Positions 1 to 10,447 of a DNA stretch of 64,000 nucleotides are shown here, in pieces. Both the position numbers and the translations under genes were made by a program. This stretch comes from Fasciolopsis buskii (lineage: Eukaryota > Platyhelminthes > Trematoda > Plagiorchiida > Fasciolidae). Positions within the stretch are counted from its first letter, which is position 1. Each line of letters starts with the position of its first letter. The notes beneath the pieces are model-generated. The model was given only the letters and a program-made list of their open reading frames with translations, did not search any database and was not told the origin of the DNA. The stretch spans positions 1 to 64,000 of the forward strand of contig LUCM01006187.1 in NCBI GenBank assembly GCA_008360955.1, read 5' to 3'.

Positions 1-140
1 GAACAGTTTCACTGCGATGCTTTCTATTCTAATTCTTCTGTGGTCTTCACATGAAACCTACCACCTTTCTTGTAAATCGGTACGGTCAGCGATTCATATG
101 GTCCTTGGGAATCTCTTCCCTTGTCCAGATTAGTTGCAGG
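1..140 (-). mobile_element. RTE-like LINE fragment (RT region)
   Basis: Read on the minus strand this matches, almost base for base, the segment at about 47,525-47,670 on the plus strand. That segment lies in an RTE-like reverse transcriptase just before the finger region (the peptide SLTVPIYKKG corresponds to the conserved VPIFKKG motif). Both copies share the same terminating TAG after TTEELE, so both descend from one already broken element. The left window edge cuts the copy. Confidence 0.6.
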
Positions 141-1272
141 AGTTTTGTTGATTCCCATATGAACTGGGGATTCGCACTGAGGATCTCGTTTCGACGGATG
201 ACAAACGGTTTGCAATCTAAATTCCTAGTTAATCGCTTGAGACAGTCTATTCCTGATCCAACTGTTTGCCCCGTTGGTAAGTCTCAGATCAACTAGAGAC
301 TATTGCGTTCGTTTTCCATGCTATATTGGTTAACCACCTTGAGAACTGTTTATAAAGGCAGTAACTGCTTTCACACCAGGTACTTTCATAATTTTAATTT
401 GTACAAGCTGGAGGTTCATCGGTATGCCATAAAAGAACTATTTACCTGATTTTACTTGTTATCTACAATAAACAAAAGGATATTGTAGCAATATTGAAGG
501 ATGAATAGTCATATCCATTATCCTGATCATGAGTCAGCCCAGTTGCAGCGATATCGCTTTGGTTACCTCAGTCGATCAACTGAGTAAGAAGCCACAGGCT
601 AAGGTCGATAATACTTTTGGTTCAAATTGGCCAGCGAACTGGTCGACCACTGAGCGTTGACCAAATAAAACGAGTATCAAAGAATGGTTTTCGGTCCAAC
701 GAACGAACTTTGCTTTTGTTTGACTTAATTTTTCTCCCTAGACTAAGTGGGAGCGAGACACAGGATCGATTGATTTTGGAGAGGGAGCCAGAGCAGACGC
801 CTTCTTCCCCTTGGTATGCTCCAAACCGGGTAGATTTTTAATTTGCTGGATGTAGATTTTGACCAAAACTTTGCAGCTGTTGAATCCAGGTATGGTGAGC
901 AAAAGCGCTGAGCGCGCTATCATTTTTCACAGTAGAATTTCCATTTAGCTTTGATTCGACTAACTTACAAACTCATCTTAAAGATTGGCTTACTTGGGTG
1001 ACTCTGGGAATATGATTTTATGTAATCGAATATCGAGTAACAAGTTAAAGGTTTAATATTAGGCATTTTACTTGAGTTTTTGAGTTTTCGTTTCGGTTGT
1101 TTGTGCTCAAACTTCAATCTGTATACCGTACTGTGATATCATTTCGCTTTACTGAACAGTTGCGATATCTTACTAAATCGTTGATAAAACTGATGCCCAG
1201 TATCTGAACGCTATACGGTCCAGTGGGCTGGAACGTCTTCATTGGACCCAATCAATTGGTCTGAAAAGTACT
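141..1272. other. No recognised gene
   Basis: Only short chance open frames on both strands. I see no splice-bounded exon, RNA gene or clear repeat here beyond the edge of the RTE fragment. Confidence 0.4.
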
Positions 1273-1562
1273 TCATGACGTTTTTATGCCTCTGTCGGGG
1301 ACGCTGCGTCCCGTTATAGTTGCATAACGCAAAAGACGGTGCTGCTTTGGCGAGAGCAGCAACCACACCTGTTTTTTCTGCTCGAAGTGGAGTGTCCGGT
1401 TTGTAATTAAATCTGACAGATGATTTAGAGTTGTTAACAGTTCATCGGAAACACCTATGAGATAAATAAATCCGGTGTGCGCATATCTGGTACGAATTGA
1501 AAAAATGTTTAGTAGGTTGGGAAATAAGGAGAAATAGGTTATTATCTGTCCAAGCTGTCTGC
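1273..1562 (-). CDS. Candidate terminal exon, unknown protein
   Basis: An open frame of 96 codons plus a TGA stop on the minus strand. It begins just after a plausible acceptor (attgtag, ag at 1563-1564) with a two-base split codon. The preceding exon at 1604-1728 ends with one base, so the frames join across a 41-nt intron. The predicted segment is moderately hydrophobic at its start (LGQIITYFSLFPNLLN) and basic at its end (SPKQHRLLRY). I do not recognise the family. Support is phase agreement only. It could be a chance open frame or a pseudogene. Confidence 0.4.
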
Positions 1563-1603
1563 CTACAATATTGTTTTCAGTAACGGTTTCCATTTGAGTT
1601 TGC

Positions 1604-1728
1604 CTGAGCTATGAAAAACTGTCCCCAATAAACTTCCCATCGTGTTAGCCAACCAGTTACTGGACAGATCCTCAAACAGCGCTAAGTTCTCTTGGTTAGA
1701 TGCACGATGCAATCCAATAGCATTCAGT
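1604..1728 (-). CDS. Candidate exon upstream of 1273-1562
   Basis: A 125-nt minus-strand exon candidate between a good acceptor (tctatccggttag) and a GC donor (TCAG followed by gcaaac). It encodes a peptide containing ASNQENLALFEDLSSNWLAN and joins in frame to the terminal exon. The 41-nt intron would be of the GC-AG class. Upstream exons of this gene were not found. The product is unrecognised. Confidence 0.4.
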
Positions 1729-2381
1729 CTAACCGGATAGAATATATGAATGAACAAACCTACATTTTAAATCACATTAAAGTGAAAACCCTTTTTCTGC
1801 CATTCCCTGTCATGCCAGGGCAGATAATTTTTATACGACAAATGCCAAATGAGAACGGTGAGAACTGTGTTGCTATGAGGTGCATCGAAAAACCCAGATA
1901 GAAAGGTGAGCTTTACACGTGATGCTCAGACTACTTTCTAGACGAATGGCAAGTGAAACTGGTATTTTCTGTCTGGTTATTAGTTATTTGATCTGTTTAG
2001 GTGTGACATACAGATCAAGCGAGCATTAATTTCTGCGAGAATCACTTTGAATGTGTAAGAATAAATCATACAGAAGTCATGGAAATCCACTTCACTAATG
2101 GTAACACTCTAGTAGAAATTTCCCAACTGATTTGGATCCGTTGTTTAAATTTAAGAAATGTTTAAAGAAAGCAAAAGATAAGCACAATTTTCTTAATGTC
2201 AGTACGCACATTTCCAGAGATACGGTTGGGGATATAAGTCCAAATTGATATCCCAGTGCAGCACCGTTTACTCAGGATTTCAATGCCGAATGAAATATGA
2301 AAAAGATGGGAATTTCACGGCGGCCGATAGCTTGTGATGAATAACATTCGTTTCCACTTCCTGGATGGAAGACCAGTAAGG

Positions 2382-2493
2382 AATATATATATATATATTT
2401 CTCACCAGAATCGAATCTGTAGCAACAGGAGTGTGCATGGAAGCATCCAGATACTACCTCCTGCTTATATATATATATATATATATATATATA
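2382..2493. repeat. (AT)n pair around an interspersed repeat unit
   Basis: Two (AT)n tracts (2382-2399 and 2466-2493) bracket a 65-bp unit. The same unit recurs at 34,243-34,285, nearly base for base (shared core: gaatcgaatctgtagcaaca), where it also lies near AT tracts. Its reverse complement tail (gtagtatctggatgc) is found again at 34,100-34,114. This is an interspersed, microsatellite-linked repeat, perhaps part of the neighbouring Penelope-like element. Confidence 0.7.
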
Positions 2494-2514
2494 GCTTAGC
2501 TTTACGACTCGCAG

Positions 2515-2772
2515 ATATGGAACCACTGTGCACAAACAGGCCATGAGGTCAACATCAACAACGCAAAGGTAGTCAGCCGGGCAAGCAGAAAGGGGAAGCG
2601 ACTGATTCTTGAAGCCCTCCACTCGAATAACCGGTTCAATCGGCATGTCGAGGTTGACAAACATTACTTCATCTTAGCAAGACCCCGATGCAAAATAGAG
2701 AGACAAACAGAAGGACAGTGCACAAAAAAGAACGGAACTAGCGATTCGATTCAATCACTCAATCACGTTTGA
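2515..2772 (+). mobile_element. Penelope-like element, C-terminal GIY-YIG region
   Basis: An 85-codon open frame ending in TGA at 2770. It reads like the C-terminal end of the GIY-YIG endonuclease encoded by Penelope-like retroelements: a TGHE segment, then KVVSRASRKGKRLILEA, then the closing NRHVEVDKHY. The canonical family end is a Thr-Gly-His followed by L-(I/L)-E-(A/S) and N-R-H. Reverse transcriptase and the GIY-YIG N-terminal half are missing, and an (AT)n tract abuts the 5' end. This is a truncated, inactive relic. Confidence 0.65.
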
Positions 2773-2804
2773 CAACGAGTCCTAGTTTGGGTCGAAATGT
2801 CACG
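2765..2804 (+). other. Degenerate hammerhead-like motif after PLE ORF
   Basis: Directly overlapping the stop of the Penelope-like frame is the string CGAGTCCTAGTTTGGGTCGA followed by AA. It resembles the stem-II arm and GAAA of a hammerhead ribozyme, which Penelope-like elements are known to carry next to their ORF. Stem II has one mismatch and the CUGAUGA box is poorly kept (ACAACGA). It is probably a decayed ribozyme, or a chance likeness. Confidence 0.3.
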
Positions 2805-2844
2805 ATAGACGCATTAACCTAGTGTACGCCTTCTCAACTCTAAA

Positions 2845-2880
2845 AATATATATATATACATATATGCATGTACATATATA
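2845..2880. repeat. Imperfect (AT)n/(AC) tract
   Basis: Short alternating AT microsatellite interrupted by catgca and gtac steps. Confidence 0.8.
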
Positions 2881-4765
2881 CCTTTTCCATACGCTAAGCT
2901 TTGGCTTAGTGATAAGCGACTAATCACTTGTTTGAGAAGGTTTCCGTCTTTCTGCTAATATTCGCTTAAGTGTGAGAGTGGAGGTTAGCTTGGAATTCAA
3001 ATATAGCTGTTACACCGAAAGTTAGCGCACTGGGTGCCATAGGATCATTAGTCAGAATGTGACGTTGTACGCCCCATAAAACTGGGCTAACTGATAGGTT
3101 CTGTAATGAATTCACCAGCAGTTTTAGACGGAAAAGGAAATACATTTAAAATGCACTTTGCTGTCAACGTTAGATAATTGTTGATTATTGCAAACAGCAT
3201 AACCATTAGGTTTCACTTTGATCCAAAGCCAGAAACCAATTACTAACATAACTATGAAGGTTGAGAGTGATAAGTTAACTGTGGGCTACTATCTAAGCAT
3301 AAATAAACGTGTTGGGATTGTTAAGAGGAGGCAGATACGTATTTTGGGAGTAGCATATAGGAGGATGGTTTCTGATTGAACGTTTGCACATAAATAATGA
3401 AATACAAGAACCACCTGTCAGTAACGTACGTATTATTCAATAAAGGACGTGAAATATCATCCGAGTATAATGTATTTTGATATTGTTACTGGAACTGTTG
3501 CCACGTCAAAACGCAGTCTAAAATAACATGGAATGCAACTTAACCCACGCAATATACAAAGCGTCTGAACAAATTCCCCCAAAACCCTTGGTGATTTGTA
3601 ACGCAATACATGAAAATAGCTATATTAAGCGCATGGTGGCACAAAAACACCCATATTGGGACCACGTAAATTCTGATTAACCAAGAGATATTTCAGTAAT
3701 TTTTTTCAAAAGACTGCGTGATCGTTATTATTGTAAAATCATTGATGATTGCTGACCAGTATGAAACCCCTGTAGAGCGGTTCCATCCTCTCTTAGTGAT
3801 AAGTTTGGCTTTGATTCGGAAGATGTAATAAAAACCTAACTAATGACAACTCGAAATATTTAATTTTGAATGAAGACAGTCAGGCTTCTCCGATGGTTGC
3901 GAACAAACTATGGTTGCAGTTGGATGCCTTGAAGACCACTGGGCAACGGACGATAGATAAGTAACGGGTTCCGAACCTGGACAATCACTTCAAGATTTAG
4001 AATCGGTTGTAAGACATGTATGAATAACAAACTATCTGTGATGATCATCAAATCAAGAACTCGAAGAGAAAACTGGGTTGTAACAGATCATCGTTGTACT
4101 ATAGAATCATTAGGGATGAAATGGGGTACGTCACCCCGGAGTTTAGTAGACGGAGTTTTGTCGTTAAAATTTTTTCGCACCAGCAATGATGAGCTTTGAG
4201 TTAGGAAAGAATCCTGCAGTGCAGATGGCAGTTTCGATCATTCTCCGCTGTTGGAAACAGCGACGAATCAAGAAAATATACGTGTAAGTTTTCCAGGTGC
4301 GGTCGCGTACACATAATAGTCAAGTTAATTCTAAGTTAGATAAAGTGAGCGAAATACGAAGCGTTAGACCCGTGTAGCTTTCCGATACTTTAGGATTGGA
4401 AAGATATGTTTTTCAAGTACTTTCCATTGAACGGGTCCGTGAATTATCCCGTGCATCCCGATGGACTGAACTAAAACATTGGTAATTTGGTTGGTAGTGC
4501 TGTTTCTTAACATCACCTTGTCATTTCCAAATGAAACTTGCAAAATAACGTTTGTGGTGGTACAACAAAGTGTCCAATGTTTGTTGCTGAACGCATATTT
4601 AGTAGAGTTTATTTTTAGTGGTTCTGAATATTTGGATTGTTTTATTTTTCTTAGCGGACTAGATTACCAGAGTCAAACAGAAAGAAATTAAGAGTTTTGT
4701 TGTGTCCAGGGAGTCTCAATTCTTTGGAGAAACTAGGTTTTCATCATCCTAATAGTAAAACTTAC
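2881..4765. other. No recognised gene
   Basis: Both strands are closed by frequent stops. I found no exon with consistent splice sites and no repeat recurring elsewhere in the window. Confidence 0.4.
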
Positions 4766-4952
4766 AACTTATTGCGGTTGCGATCGAGGATCCAGCTAGT
4801 CTGCAGCGACATGTGGATGCAGCTAGGTCGGCGAATTGCGTCTCCTGCTTCCAACTCTTAAGAGTGTTCAGTGATTCGTTAGCTCCACTCAGTGGCACTG
4901 GTGGAAGCAAAACATATTGGACCGTCATCAGAACACTATAACTTCGTTGCAT
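4766..4952 (-). CDS. Candidate first coding exon, unknown protein
   Basis: A minus-strand open frame of 62 codons starts at an ATG at 4950-4952 (MQRSYSVLMTVQYVLLPPVP) and ends at a strong donor (AGTT followed by gtaagt). The N-terminus is hydrophobic and could be a signal or anchor segment. No partner exon was found to the left. The protein is not recognised and a chance open frame remains possible. Confidence 0.33.
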
Positions 4953-4966
4953 CCATTATTGATGCG

Positions 4967-6570
4967 TCAGTCATTTTTGTCCATAAATTTTACATTCAAA
5001 CACGACTTACTCCTGCTATCTGAGCTTCTCTTGATCATCAACGGCCATCTGAATTATTATCTATGAGTACTCACCTACGTTAACTTGATTTTGCATTTCC
5101 CCTTAAGTACTGTCTTTTCATGGCACTGTATCTTACATCAATCTCTGTGCCCACTTTCGTTGCTTCACAGTCATCCATTTACACTGTTCTAGTCTTTTGA
5201 ATAATCCATTTGAACTGATCTGCTCTGGCGTTTGCGCAAGTTTCTGGTATCCTCAGAAATAACCGCCACATTGTTATGAACTATTCTGCTATCGGCAAAA
5301 CTCACGATTTCCTCCTTCTTTCAGGCTGGGTTATCTTTAAGGATGTAGTGAAAATGGCTGCTGCTTGTGTGATTCACGTATACTCTCCTATAAAAACATT
5401 GGAATCTTGTACATTCCGATCACTAGGCTTGACATTTGGATCAAGATGAAATATCCCTCGCTAGCATACAACTCTGCCGAATGATATCGCAGTCAATTCG
5501 TATGTGATAACACATATCGACCCCACAACCCCTTAACTGCCCACCGCACTACTGCCAGGACGTGAGTTTATACGAACCCATGGGAACTGCAAATCCTGCA
5601 ACACATTATCATTGAGAGGAATTTGTGTTCCAATGAACTACGGACTTACGAAATGGTGCAAGTTTTAGATAATGAGGGAAATTCGTACCAAGGTAACATT
5701 TCGGATACCGCAGTACAACCCCGAGAGTGAGATTAGATGCATGTTTTAGACTTTTTCGATCAAGCGGCTAACAAACAAGTTAAAAAGCGTATGGTCAGGG
5801 AAAATTGAGAATCCCTTACTTTTTATTTCGATCTACTTCAGTAGAGATGTCACGTTGGTTATTCCAAATTTAAGGTCGGCAACGGTTTTTTGTCTCGATC
5901 TAATTTCAGTCTGATATATTCACTTTTCCATTACGCTGCTCAGATTTCCCATTAGAAAACCTTGGCGAAAACTGTGTGAGATGGTGAGATTTACTGATAG
6001 GGCGCAGTTTGTCTCGTTGCGACCCAAGTCCTCTTTTTATCTGTGGCTGGACTAACCGTGAAAGTTCACTTGTCTCTACGTTGGTTAGGGGTTTTCATAG
6101 AAACATCTATGACTAACCTGGTAAGACCTACTGTGCTTACTGTTTTATGTGAAATGGCTAGCAGCTATTTTTCTGTACTATTTTCGATCATTGGCTCCAT
6201 TTACAGGTTCTTTTTCATTTTTGCCATTTTCTGATGGATAAGGGCTAAGGCTTGCTGTCAGGGAGATGACCATCCTGAGTACATATTATTACTGTTGAAT
6301 AGTAACGTGGAAATCTGTAGCTCTTGATAATTCAGCCTGATTTTGGGTCAAGGATCACTTTGGTAGTCTTTTGTTGCCATTTAGTATGGTGGACAACTAT
6401 TATTCCATAGATCTGGCTCTGAACTCCGAGGCAGAAACAGTACTTTTGTAATCGTTAAAGGAAGTGAATGCTGGTGTAATAAAAATAATTTGTTAAGAAA
6501 GTGCAGACACTGCTGATCTGTTAAGCATGTGGTGAATTTAAAGGACTGCTGAGATATCAGGACCAAATGA
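4967..6570. other. No recognised gene
   Basis: No supported exon, RNA or mobile element was seen. A 63-codon plus-strand frame at 6043-6234 lacks splice or family support. Confidence 0.35.
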
Positions 6571-6715
6571 TGCAAGGAGTTTATTGAAAAATCGATGCGC
6601 TATGTATTGGTTTTAATTGTGAATGATATAATGTTAATAACACAGCGTTGTTGGCAGATGTAATATGCTCCCACGTTTCGACTTCCGTGGGTAGTCTTTC
6701 TCAAGGCAAGTTTTA
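6571..6715. repeat. Two-part interspersed repeat, copy 1 (A then inverted B)
   Basis: Part A (cgatgcgctatgtattggtt and flanks, 6575-6621) is followed by a spacer and then part B in reverse complement (acacagcgttgttggcagat through tctcaaggcaag, 6640-6710). The second copy, at 35,978-36,092, has A followed by B in the opposite relative orientation. B carries a short hairpin (gactacc / ggtagtc in copy 2, one mismatch here) followed by GAAAC. Confidence 0.65.
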
Positions 6716-6976
6716 AAATCAAATGAAATAAGCACAAAGTGTAATTTTTTTGCTACAAAACCTTTCCAAACTCTGTAAATCAGAAGGCAGCTCGGAAATA
6801 TCCTGAAGATGGCAAGTATTACGAGAACATATATTCAAACAATATCACAATTTGTTACATTAAACCCCTGGTATAAATAATAATGATTAGTGTGGGATTT
6901 CTGTTAACACACAAGAATGCAATGAGTGATGAAACAGAACAGATGTTTTTACAATGAACAACTGTGACTGCATTTA

Positions 6977-7298
6977 TCACAACGGCGGAGGTCCGTGCGG
7001 GTAGATCAGAGCCGAATTCACGTAGTCCTGGAAATGAATTTTTATCCAGTTTGATGAACTGTCGAAAGCTCGAGATTTTTCAGCTACAACTCCAATTTTG
7101 TACCCAAATCCTCGAGAACAGAGACCAACGAACACCAGAACACAAAATAACCCAAGTAAGCTGAACATCCAGCCTTTCGATTTATTCATCCGTTTCTGTA
7201 TGAATGGTCTCAAACATTCTTCCCATACGGTTAGTATGACTTTCAAACGACGAGGAAACCCGTCGAGTAGCAAAAGCGTCTCCGGATTAAAATTAATC
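6977..7298 (-). CDS. KASH-domain terminal exon
   Basis: Terminal exon of a nuclear-envelope-type membrane protein. It opens after an acceptor (tgttcaccgtag), runs 106 codons and stops at TGA (6977-6979). In order it contains about 40 residues with a basic patch (QKRMNKSKG), one transmembrane helix (WMFSLLGLFCVLVFVG), about 40 further residues, and the C-terminus YPHGPPPL-stop. KASH domains are defined by a C-terminal transmembrane helix, a short luminal tail and a final PPPX that inserts into SUN trimers. The tail here is somewhat longer than the usual 30 or so residues and lacks the cysteine some KASH proteins use to bond SUN. The basic residues before the helix fit a cytosolic N-terminal side. 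A GPPPL end could arise by chance in an unrelated single-pass protein. Confidence 0.6.
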
Positions 7299-8230
7299 CT
7301 ACGGTGAACAAGAAGCGAACAAAAAGTGAAATGCCTTAGAAAAATGATATTATCTAGTTGGACCCTTCGTTTGTGAAATTTCAAATTTCATTAACCTAAA
7401 GACCAATCTTATGTGAATTGTGCTTACACTTACCCGATTCGAGATCAAATAAGACCGGACAATGATCAGAGAAATTAGCGGTTTACTTTATCTGCATCCT
7501 GTTTTGTAATTATTACTCATTCATACTTATTTACGTGCGCGATTGACGCAAAAATCAGTTTTGTGGTTGGATCATAATAGATGAAGCTGAGAAACTAACA
7601 AAACAGCGCGCGCAGTGCCTCATCAAAAATGGGTGACCGTTAATCCACTAAGCACCAAAGACCAGAGATCAGTCAAGTCCTACACCCAATTTCCGTGTTA
7701 AGCGACAATCCCCTAGTGTTTTACTGAGCAGTCGCTGAGGGCTAGGCCCGGGTGTGAATAGGAAGAGTAAGCTGTACCACTATGTGAAAAAACCTAGATT
7801 ATTTCAGCAGAACCAAAGAAAATTCCATTGAATTTATCTGACTGGTATAAAATCGTTTTGAAGGTAAACGAATTCCGTAATATTAATGGGAAGAATTTTC
7901 CATCAGTAGTCCCTGTTAACCAAACATATCAGAAACAAGGGAATCGCAACAAAAGAATATTACATGACAAGATGCCACGTGCTCCAGTTCACTGCTTGTA
8001 AACCATACCGAAATAATACTCCGGAATTTGGGACCCTGCCTTATGTAAGGCTTATAATTAAAACGGGATCAGGCTATGGGTGCAATTTCGTAAAACTCAG
8101 TAGTACGGTATTTGCGCTAAGGACAGGAAAATTATCTGCCCTTCCGGCTACCGCGTTTATCTTTTTCGGGGCAGGAATTTTTATCAAATAACCCTGAGTA
8201 CTAAGTATAAACTAAACTGTTATCACAAGA

Positions 8231-8248
8231 TTGTGTGTGTGTGTGTGT
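8231..8248. repeat. (GT)n microsatellite
   Basis: A run of nine GT dinucleotides immediately before the Penelope-like fragment. Confidence 0.85.
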
Positions 8249-8457
8249 ATGCGTGGGTGGGCTTGTTTACTTTCTATAAGAAATGGCCAGCTGATTTAGT
8301 TGGACAGACCTGTAGACAGCTAAAGGGTAGGATCGCAGAGGGCAAGGGAAAAGAAAATTCCTTACCAGATGACAGGAATGTTTTGTCAAAACTAGAACGT
8401 GATTCAACAATCGCAGTCCATGGTACGGCTGAGGGCCACACAATAGAATGCGACTGA
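8249..8457 (+). mobile_element. Penelope-like element, GIY-YIG N-terminal region
   Basis: The plus-strand frame contains LVGQTCRQLKGRIAEGKG, then NVLSKLERDSTIAVH and GHTIECD-stop. This follows the GIY-YIG endonuclease pattern of Penelope-like elements ([YL]-x-G-x-T-x3-L-x2-R, a variable spacer, then a His and Gly-His near the end). The GIY residue itself is degraded (ADLVG). No reverse transcriptase is adjacent. It is a short inactive fragment on the strand opposite the KASH exons. It covers the part of the domain that the fragment at 2,515 lacks, so the two may come from one family. Confidence 0.5.
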
Positions 8458-8546
8458 CGTTTGAAAACTAACCTGTGGGAAAACACCACGAGGCTTCGTT
8501 CTTTCGATTAGTTCAACTAACCAGGGATGAAACTACCTTTACTTAC

Positions 8547-8581
8547 AATCGGAAATGGAGAATTCTTAAGTGTTGCTTCCT
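8547..8581 (-). CDS. Candidate small exon before the KASH exon
   Basis: A 35-nt minus-strand exon candidate (RKQHLRILHFR) with a strong donor (CGATT followed by gtaagt) and an acceptor at gattgtaag. It starts in phase 0, matching the end of exon 9614-9647, and ends with two bases that the one-base start of the KASH exon completes to Leu. It lies close to the Penelope-like fragment, so it is the weakest link in the chain. Confidence 0.35.
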
Positions 8582-9613
8582 CTTACAATCCAGCCAGCAC
8601 AAAGAGAGGAAGTTGAAAATAGTGTAACGAAAGATGGCGGTGAAAAACTCACTTCTTGGCTATTTCTTTTGTTTGAAGAGGCTGACGAAATGCGGCGAAA
8701 ATGATAAAGTTCATTTTTAATAATACTGCACTGAGATCAGTTGTAGATAATTGATCTGCAGCTATCAGTTCTAATTTCTTGGTAAATTATGCGGTTGTAG
8801 AGCATCAACAGAAAGCTTCAAAAATGTGGAAATGGCTTCCTCGGCCTAAAATTGCTTTTACTATTTTTCCATTGTTGGTAGTGAGAGATTACGTGGTTCG
8901 CGAAATTATTCGTTCGGCTGAGCTCATCATTAAAAATCACGGGACCACTGCACAACTGTTGAACACCTTAGCTCGGTCATTCCTGACCGGGAGGAGACGG
9001 GTATTTAGAGCTTCCTTGAGGTCTTATCAACGAATTGGGCGGCAACGCTGCATGATGAACAATTTTCCACTATTGTTCGACATAATATAAAATGCCCAGA
9101 CAAAGTGGTAACATATTTGCCCACAGGAAACTTCTGATATACAAGTTTGGAATTCCCACTCATTCGTCCCACAGAACTAATATTTGGGAAAATGACAGTG
9201 TTAGGAGTAGACATTCTGGGCAAATTATGAACCCCTTTGCAGACTCTAAACTCTGTGCCTAGAGGTGAGTTACAAGAACACAATGAAGGATGTTCGGTTA
9301 TAGAATCCTCCTCTGTGAATTTGGCTGCTCACCTCAGGATTCCTTTATTTAAAGGAAACTGGTTGTTACTTTGGCAAATTCCATTCCAGTCCGTCGAATT
9401 ACAAATACTATTCGCTTTGATCACAATACTTAGGTGATTAGACACAGGCTAGATTAGCATTTGAATTACTTCCGCAACTGAGTTCAGATTCTATTTGGGC
9501 AATAAATTTCATCATTTATACACATTCTACACAAACACGTCTACCAAAATTACTCGACAGATTGCTTATCACTTGTAAATTACTGACCACTGGCTTTGAG
9601 GCCACTCACTTAC

Positions 9614-9647
9614 CCCCGTTTCAATTTTTCCATTTATTTCTGAGATT
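9614..9647 (-). CDS. Candidate 34-nt exon of the KASH chain
   Basis: Bounded by acceptor cgcaattcgcag and donor GGGG followed by gtaagt, it encodes ISEINGKIETG. It has a one-base start and a phase-0 end. The one-base start completes the codon left by exon 10072-10193 (AT plus A gives Ile). Confidence 0.45.
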
Positions 9648-9869
9648 CTGCGAATTGCGAATTATGGAAAGGCATGGAAAATACCGTGTAAAAATAATTA
9701 TATAAACAGAATAATTATATAATAGTTTCTTCAAGAAAATCAAGTATAGCATGAACCCAGTTACCGAAAACACAGGACCAGAACCGACTGATACACCGTA
9801 GATGACACAGTAATTCGATAGAGACCGTTCACCGAACGAGAGTGCTAACACCCATGCGCAGACGCTTAC

Positions 9870-10011
9870 CAAAAAACTTTGAATCACGAGTGGAAAACAT
9901 ACAAATTTTTGCTTCTCACTAGGAATTGATAGGCGACAGACATCGCATAAGTAACGGCTGATTATTGTGAAAATATGGATAACAGAGGGAAGCTTTTTCG
10001 TAGTAGCACTG
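9870..10011 (-). CDS. Candidate alternative exon of the KASH chain
   Basis: A 142-nt open segment between acceptor tttattccatag and donor TTTTTG followed by gtaagc. It has the same start phase (one base) and end phase (0) as exon 9614-9647, so either, but not both in series, would keep the frame. It encodes a fairly hydrophobic peptide (VIHIFTIISRYLCDVCRL). It may be a mutually exclusive exon or a chance frame. Confidence 0.3.
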
Positions 10012-10071
10012 CTATGGAATAAACCATCCAGGGTTGTCGCGGTGGTCAAGTACGGGAGAAGCGAAACTCAC

Positions 10072-10193
10072 ATTCTTTCAATCTTGGATGGAGATATTGC
10101 ACGGATGGTGATTCTGTTACAGGGATGAAACAACCGTTCAGTTAGTTCATAACTTCCCACGGAGATGAGCTTCGATACTGTACGAAGAATCAT
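10072..10193 (-). CDS. Candidate first exon of the KASH chain
   Basis: An ATG at 10,191-10,193 opens 40 codons (MILRTVSKLISVGSYELT through AISPSKIER) and ends at donor AGAAT followed by gtgagt. An internal acceptor (catccctgtaacag, exon start 10,113) would instead make it a 42-nt internal exon with the same frame. The first reading gives a self-contained small membrane protein of about 170 residues. The second would connect the KASH chain to the large upstream gene. Confidence 0.4.
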
Positions 10194-10447
10194 TTCCGTA
10201 TCAGGTCATACTTCCATTTATGAAGACAAATATTCCAATTCTGTTTGTTTTTGTTCGTTGTTCCTTAATTTACTCTTGTTTTACAGTAATTCATCAACAA
10301 CAGGTTGTTAACAGTAACATTTACACGAAATTCTTAACATTAGGTTATTTAATATTCTTAACGTAGGAGTGAGATTATAGTCTGTAATTAAAAAAATGAT
10401 AAAATGAGTCAGTTGTCTTCCCTTCTGGTGAGCATAAAATATCAGAT

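Noticed and set aside
7444..7500. Strong minus-strand donor (CGG, gtaagt) near 7,430
   Set aside because: All three frames upstream close before a believable acceptor.
9005..9283. 92-codon minus-strand frame with several Cys (and a 103-codon plus-strand frame opposite)
   Set aside because: No usable splice sites in phase with the neighbouring exon candidates, and no family match.
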